Assembly (NCBI GenBank): GCA_937960785.1
Contig: CALGOZ010000116.1
Span: forward strand, 1 to 8,076
Origin: an uncultured Pseudogracilibacillus sp.
GTDB taxonomy: Bacteria; Bacillota; Bacilli; Bacillales; Amphibacillaceae
DNA: 8,076 nucleotides
Direction of reading: 5' to 3'
The notes below the pieces were generated by a model. That model saw nothing but the letters and a program-made list of their open reading frames with translations. It had not been told where the DNA came from and did not search any database. Made by a program: the position numbers and the translations under genes. Below are positions 6,936 through 8,076 of the stretch, piece after piece. The first letter of the stretch is position 1. Each line of letters starts with the position of its first letter.

Positions 6936-7184
6936 TTAATGTAAAAAAGAATTGTTTCCTTTTCTTTTTTTCTTTATTCTTTTTATTTTGTCTGGCGTTA
7001 CATCTTTACCTTTTGGATCGTAAATCGTAACGTTTTCGATTTGATTTTTAAACGATTTACGAAAACCTTGCAAATATTCTTCACGTAAAGCTTGCTGTTC
7101 TTTCTTTTCTTTTTTTGTTAAGCCTTCTTCTTTCGCTTTCTTTGCAAGCTCATTAATACGGGCTAGTTTCTTATCGGAAATCAT
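6936..7184 (-). CDS. ynzC: YnzC family (DUF896/UPF0291) small protein
   Basis: An 82-residue, highly charged protein beginning MISDKKLARINELAKKAKEE. It has the YnzC pattern: a helical hairpin (residues about 1-42, with LTKKEKKEQQALREEYLQGFR) followed by a basic tail containing DPKGKDVTPDKIKR. B. subtilis YnzC is of similar size and lies in the SOS-controlled yneA-yneB-ynzC operon next to lexA; its molecular role is not firmly known to me. I chose ATG at 7184 rather than GTG at 7193: AGGTGA, 5 bases before the ATG, overlaps that GTG, and the ATG start gives the usual MIS N-terminus. The gene is divergent from lexA and leads into tkt. Confidence 0.92.
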   Translation of the reverse strand: MISDKKLARINELAKKAKEEGLTKKEKKEQQALREEYLQGFRKSFKNQIENVTIYDPKGKDVTPDKIKRIKKKRKGNNSFLH

Positions 7185-7214
7185 TTTATTCACCTACAGC
7201 TTTATTTAACCTTT

Positions 7215-7258
7215 ATTGTACTACACCTCTATTGTATATCAAAATATATCCTTGTAAA
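7215..7258 (-). promoter_or_regulatory. Tandem candidate promoters for ynzC-tkt-yneF
   Basis: On the minus strand TTGATA (7242-7237) and TACAAT (7220-7215) are 16 bases apart and lie about 30 bases before the ynzC start. A second pair, TTTACA (7258-7253) and TACAAT (7236-7231), also spaced by 16, overlaps it. Further upstream an extended -10 TGATATAAT (7275-7267) has only a poor -35. Which one is used cannot be told. None overlaps the LexA-box-like site at 7311-7324. Confidence 0.5.
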
Positions 7259-7310
7259 CTTCCGTCATTATATCAAATTTGTCATAAGGACGAAAATAAA
7301 AGAAAAAATA

Positions 7311-7324
7311 AGAACTTATGTTTC
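7311..7324 (+). promoter_or_regulatory. LexA (DinR) box-like operator of lexA
   Basis: The sequence AGAACTTATGTTTC fits the B. subtilis LexA box CGAACRNRYGTTYC at 12 of 14 positions; the mismatches are the first base and the first R. It lies immediately upstream of, and overlaps, the probable -35 region of the lexA promoter, where autorepression would act. It is about 40 bases from the nearest ynzC promoter candidate, so control of ynzC is less clear. Confidence 0.6.
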
Positions 7325-7349
7325 ATTTTATAAGAAATAATGGTACAAT
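7321..7349 (+). promoter_or_regulatory. lexA promoter (extended -10)
   Basis: TGGTACAAT (7341-7349) is an extended -10 with core TACAAT at 7344-7349. The hexamer 17 bases upstream (TTTCAT, 7321-7326) is a poor -35, so the extended -10 probably carries the promoter. Transcription would start near 7356, giving a leader of about 42 bases. An AGGAGG (7363-7368) with no usable start codon behind it lies very close to this 5' end. Confidence 0.55.
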
Positions 7350-7397
7350 TTATATAACTAATAGGAGGAATATATCTAAAATATCGAGGTGAACATT

Positions 7398-8012
7398 GTG
7401 CAAAAATTATCAAAACGTCAACAGATGATTGTTGATTTTATAAAAAGCGAAGTCGAAGTGAAAGGATATCCTCCATCAGTTCGGGAAATTGCTAAAGCAG
7501 TTGGACTTGCCTCAAGCTCAACTGTACATGGCCATTTAGAGCGGATAGAAAAAAAGGGCTATATTCGCCGGGATCCGACAAAACCTCGGGCGATTGAACT
7601 TGTAGATGTTGATGAACATATCGAACGGGACCCAGCCCGTTATGCTCCGGTTATCGGACGAGTAACGGCTGGTACTCCAATTACAGCAATCGAAAATATC
7701 GAAGAATATACACCAGTCCCTAGTTCAATCGCTTCGACGAGTGATAATATTTTTATTCTGCACGTCGAAGGTGACAGTATGATAAATGTAGGAATTTTAG
7801 ATGGAGATAAAGTAATCGTCAAACAACAAAACACCGCTGATAATGGTGATATCGTCGTTGCTATGACAGAAGATGACGAAGCAACGGTCAAACGCTTTTT
7901 CAAGGAAGAGGACCATATCCGCCTGCAGCCCGAAAATGATCATATGGAACCAATCATTTTACAAGAAGTAACGATTTTAGGAAAGGTAATCGGCTTATAT
8001 CGAAATTTTTAA
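7398..8012 (+). CDS. lexA: LexA (DinR), SOS response repressor
   Basis: Predicted 204-residue repressor of DNA-damage genes that cleaves itself when RecA filaments form. The N-terminal winged helix-turn-helix covers about 1-65 (GYPPSVREIAKAVGLASSS at 23-41 leading into the recognition helix STVHGHL). The C-terminal peptidase-like domain follows. The cleavage bond A91-G92 (RVTAGTP), catalytic S127 (EGDSM) and K165 (ATVKRFF) are all present. I chose GTG at 7398 rather than GTG at 7389: GAGGTGA lies 6 bases before it and covers the earlier GTG. With this start, A91-G92, S127 and K165 take the same numbers as I recall for B. subtilis LexA (205 residues). The gene is divergent from ynzC and preceded by a LexA-box-like operator. 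Confidence 0.97.
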   Translation: MQKLSKRQQMIVDFIKSEVEVKGYPPSVREIAKAVGLASSSTVHGHLERIEKKGYIRRDPTKPRAIELVDVDEHIERDPARYAPVIGRVTAGTPITAIENIEEYTPVPSSIASTSDNIFILHVEGDSMINVGILDGDKVIVKQQNTADNGDIVVAMTEDDEATVKRFFKEEDHIRLQPENDHMEPIILQEVTILGKVIGLYRNF

Positions 8013-8037
8013 TGTGTAAAGCAATATCGACCAAAAC

Positions 8038-8076
8038 TAGACTAAACTCTTTTTTACGATTAAAGAGTTTAGTCTA
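8038..8076 (+). terminator. Strong hairpin after lexA, probable terminator
   Basis: The arms 8038-8052 and 8062-8076 are perfectly complementary over 15 bp with a 9-base loop, 25 bases after the lexA stop. The arms carry TCTTT/AAAGA at the loop side and TAGACTAAAC/GTTTAGTCTA at the base. The window ends at the last base of the second arm, so any U-tract lies outside. It may act in both directions if a convergent gene follows. Confidence 0.65.

Noticed and set aside
7250..7285. A third dif-like sequence: GTAAACTTCCGTCATTATAT resembles pieces of the dif arms.
   Set aside because: Only the ACTTCCG part of the XerC arm matches (8 of 11 at best). The other arm does not match, in either orientation, so it is not a two-armed Xer site. 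The region is better explained as ynzC promoters.
7389..7397. GTG at 7389 as the lexA start.
   Set aside because: This GTG lies within the GAGGTGA ribosome binding site of the GTG at 7398. AGGAGG is 20 bases away, too far, and family numbering of the cleavage and catalytic residues fits the later start.

Overview
The window looks like a chromosomal segment of a low-GC Gram-positive bacterium of the Bacillaceae. The evidence is the AT-rich sequence, strong AGGAGG-type ribosome binding sites, and proteins that resemble Bacillus subtilis PdaC, YhfW, MsrA/MsrB, YneF, transketolase, YnzC and LexA. Gene order around lexA, ynzC, tkt and yneF follows the B. subtilis terminus-proximal lexA neighbourhood, though several genes expected there are absent. 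Family assignments come from recognised motifs and remembered homologues, not from a search.

Layout, left to right: a site closely resembling the Bacillus chromosome-dimer resolution site dif (3-30); a factor-independent terminator (48-84); then seven genes on the minus strand. In coordinate order these are pdaC-like peptidoglycan deacetylase (105-1505), yhfW-like FAD/Rieske oxidoreductase (1635-3164), a 68-residue conserved-looking hypothetical protein (3233-3439), msrAB fused methionine sulfoxide reductase (3482-4441), yneF membrane protein (4599-4823), tkt transketolase (4900-6909) and ynzC (6936-7184). lexA (7398-8012) is transcribed in the opposite direction and ends in a strong hairpin at the right edge.

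On the minus strand there appear to be two main transcription units. ynzC-tkt-yneF starts from promoters near 7215-7258 and ends at the hairpin 4559-4590. msrAB starts from a promoter at 4501-4528 and may continue into the small hypothetical gene. yhfW and pdaC follow, each with an inverted repeat that would pair with its own ribosome binding site in a read-through transcript. lexA has a LexA-box-like operator overlapping its promoter, consistent with autoregulation of the SOS response.

The most notable observation is a pair of dif-like sites. The first (3-30) matches B. subtilis dif, as remembered, at 25 of 28 positions. The second, degenerate, copy (3456-3482) lies in the same orientation between msrAB and the next gene. 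It keeps an identical XerD-side arm but has a 5-bp centre and two changes in the XerC-side arm. The two sites bracket pdaC, yhfW and the small hypothetical gene, about 3.45 kb. This raises the possibility of an old Xer-mediated insertion next to the terminus. No recombinase or other mobility gene is visible between them.

No gene-free stretch exceeds 300 bases; the longest is the ynzC-lexA divergent region (7185-7397).
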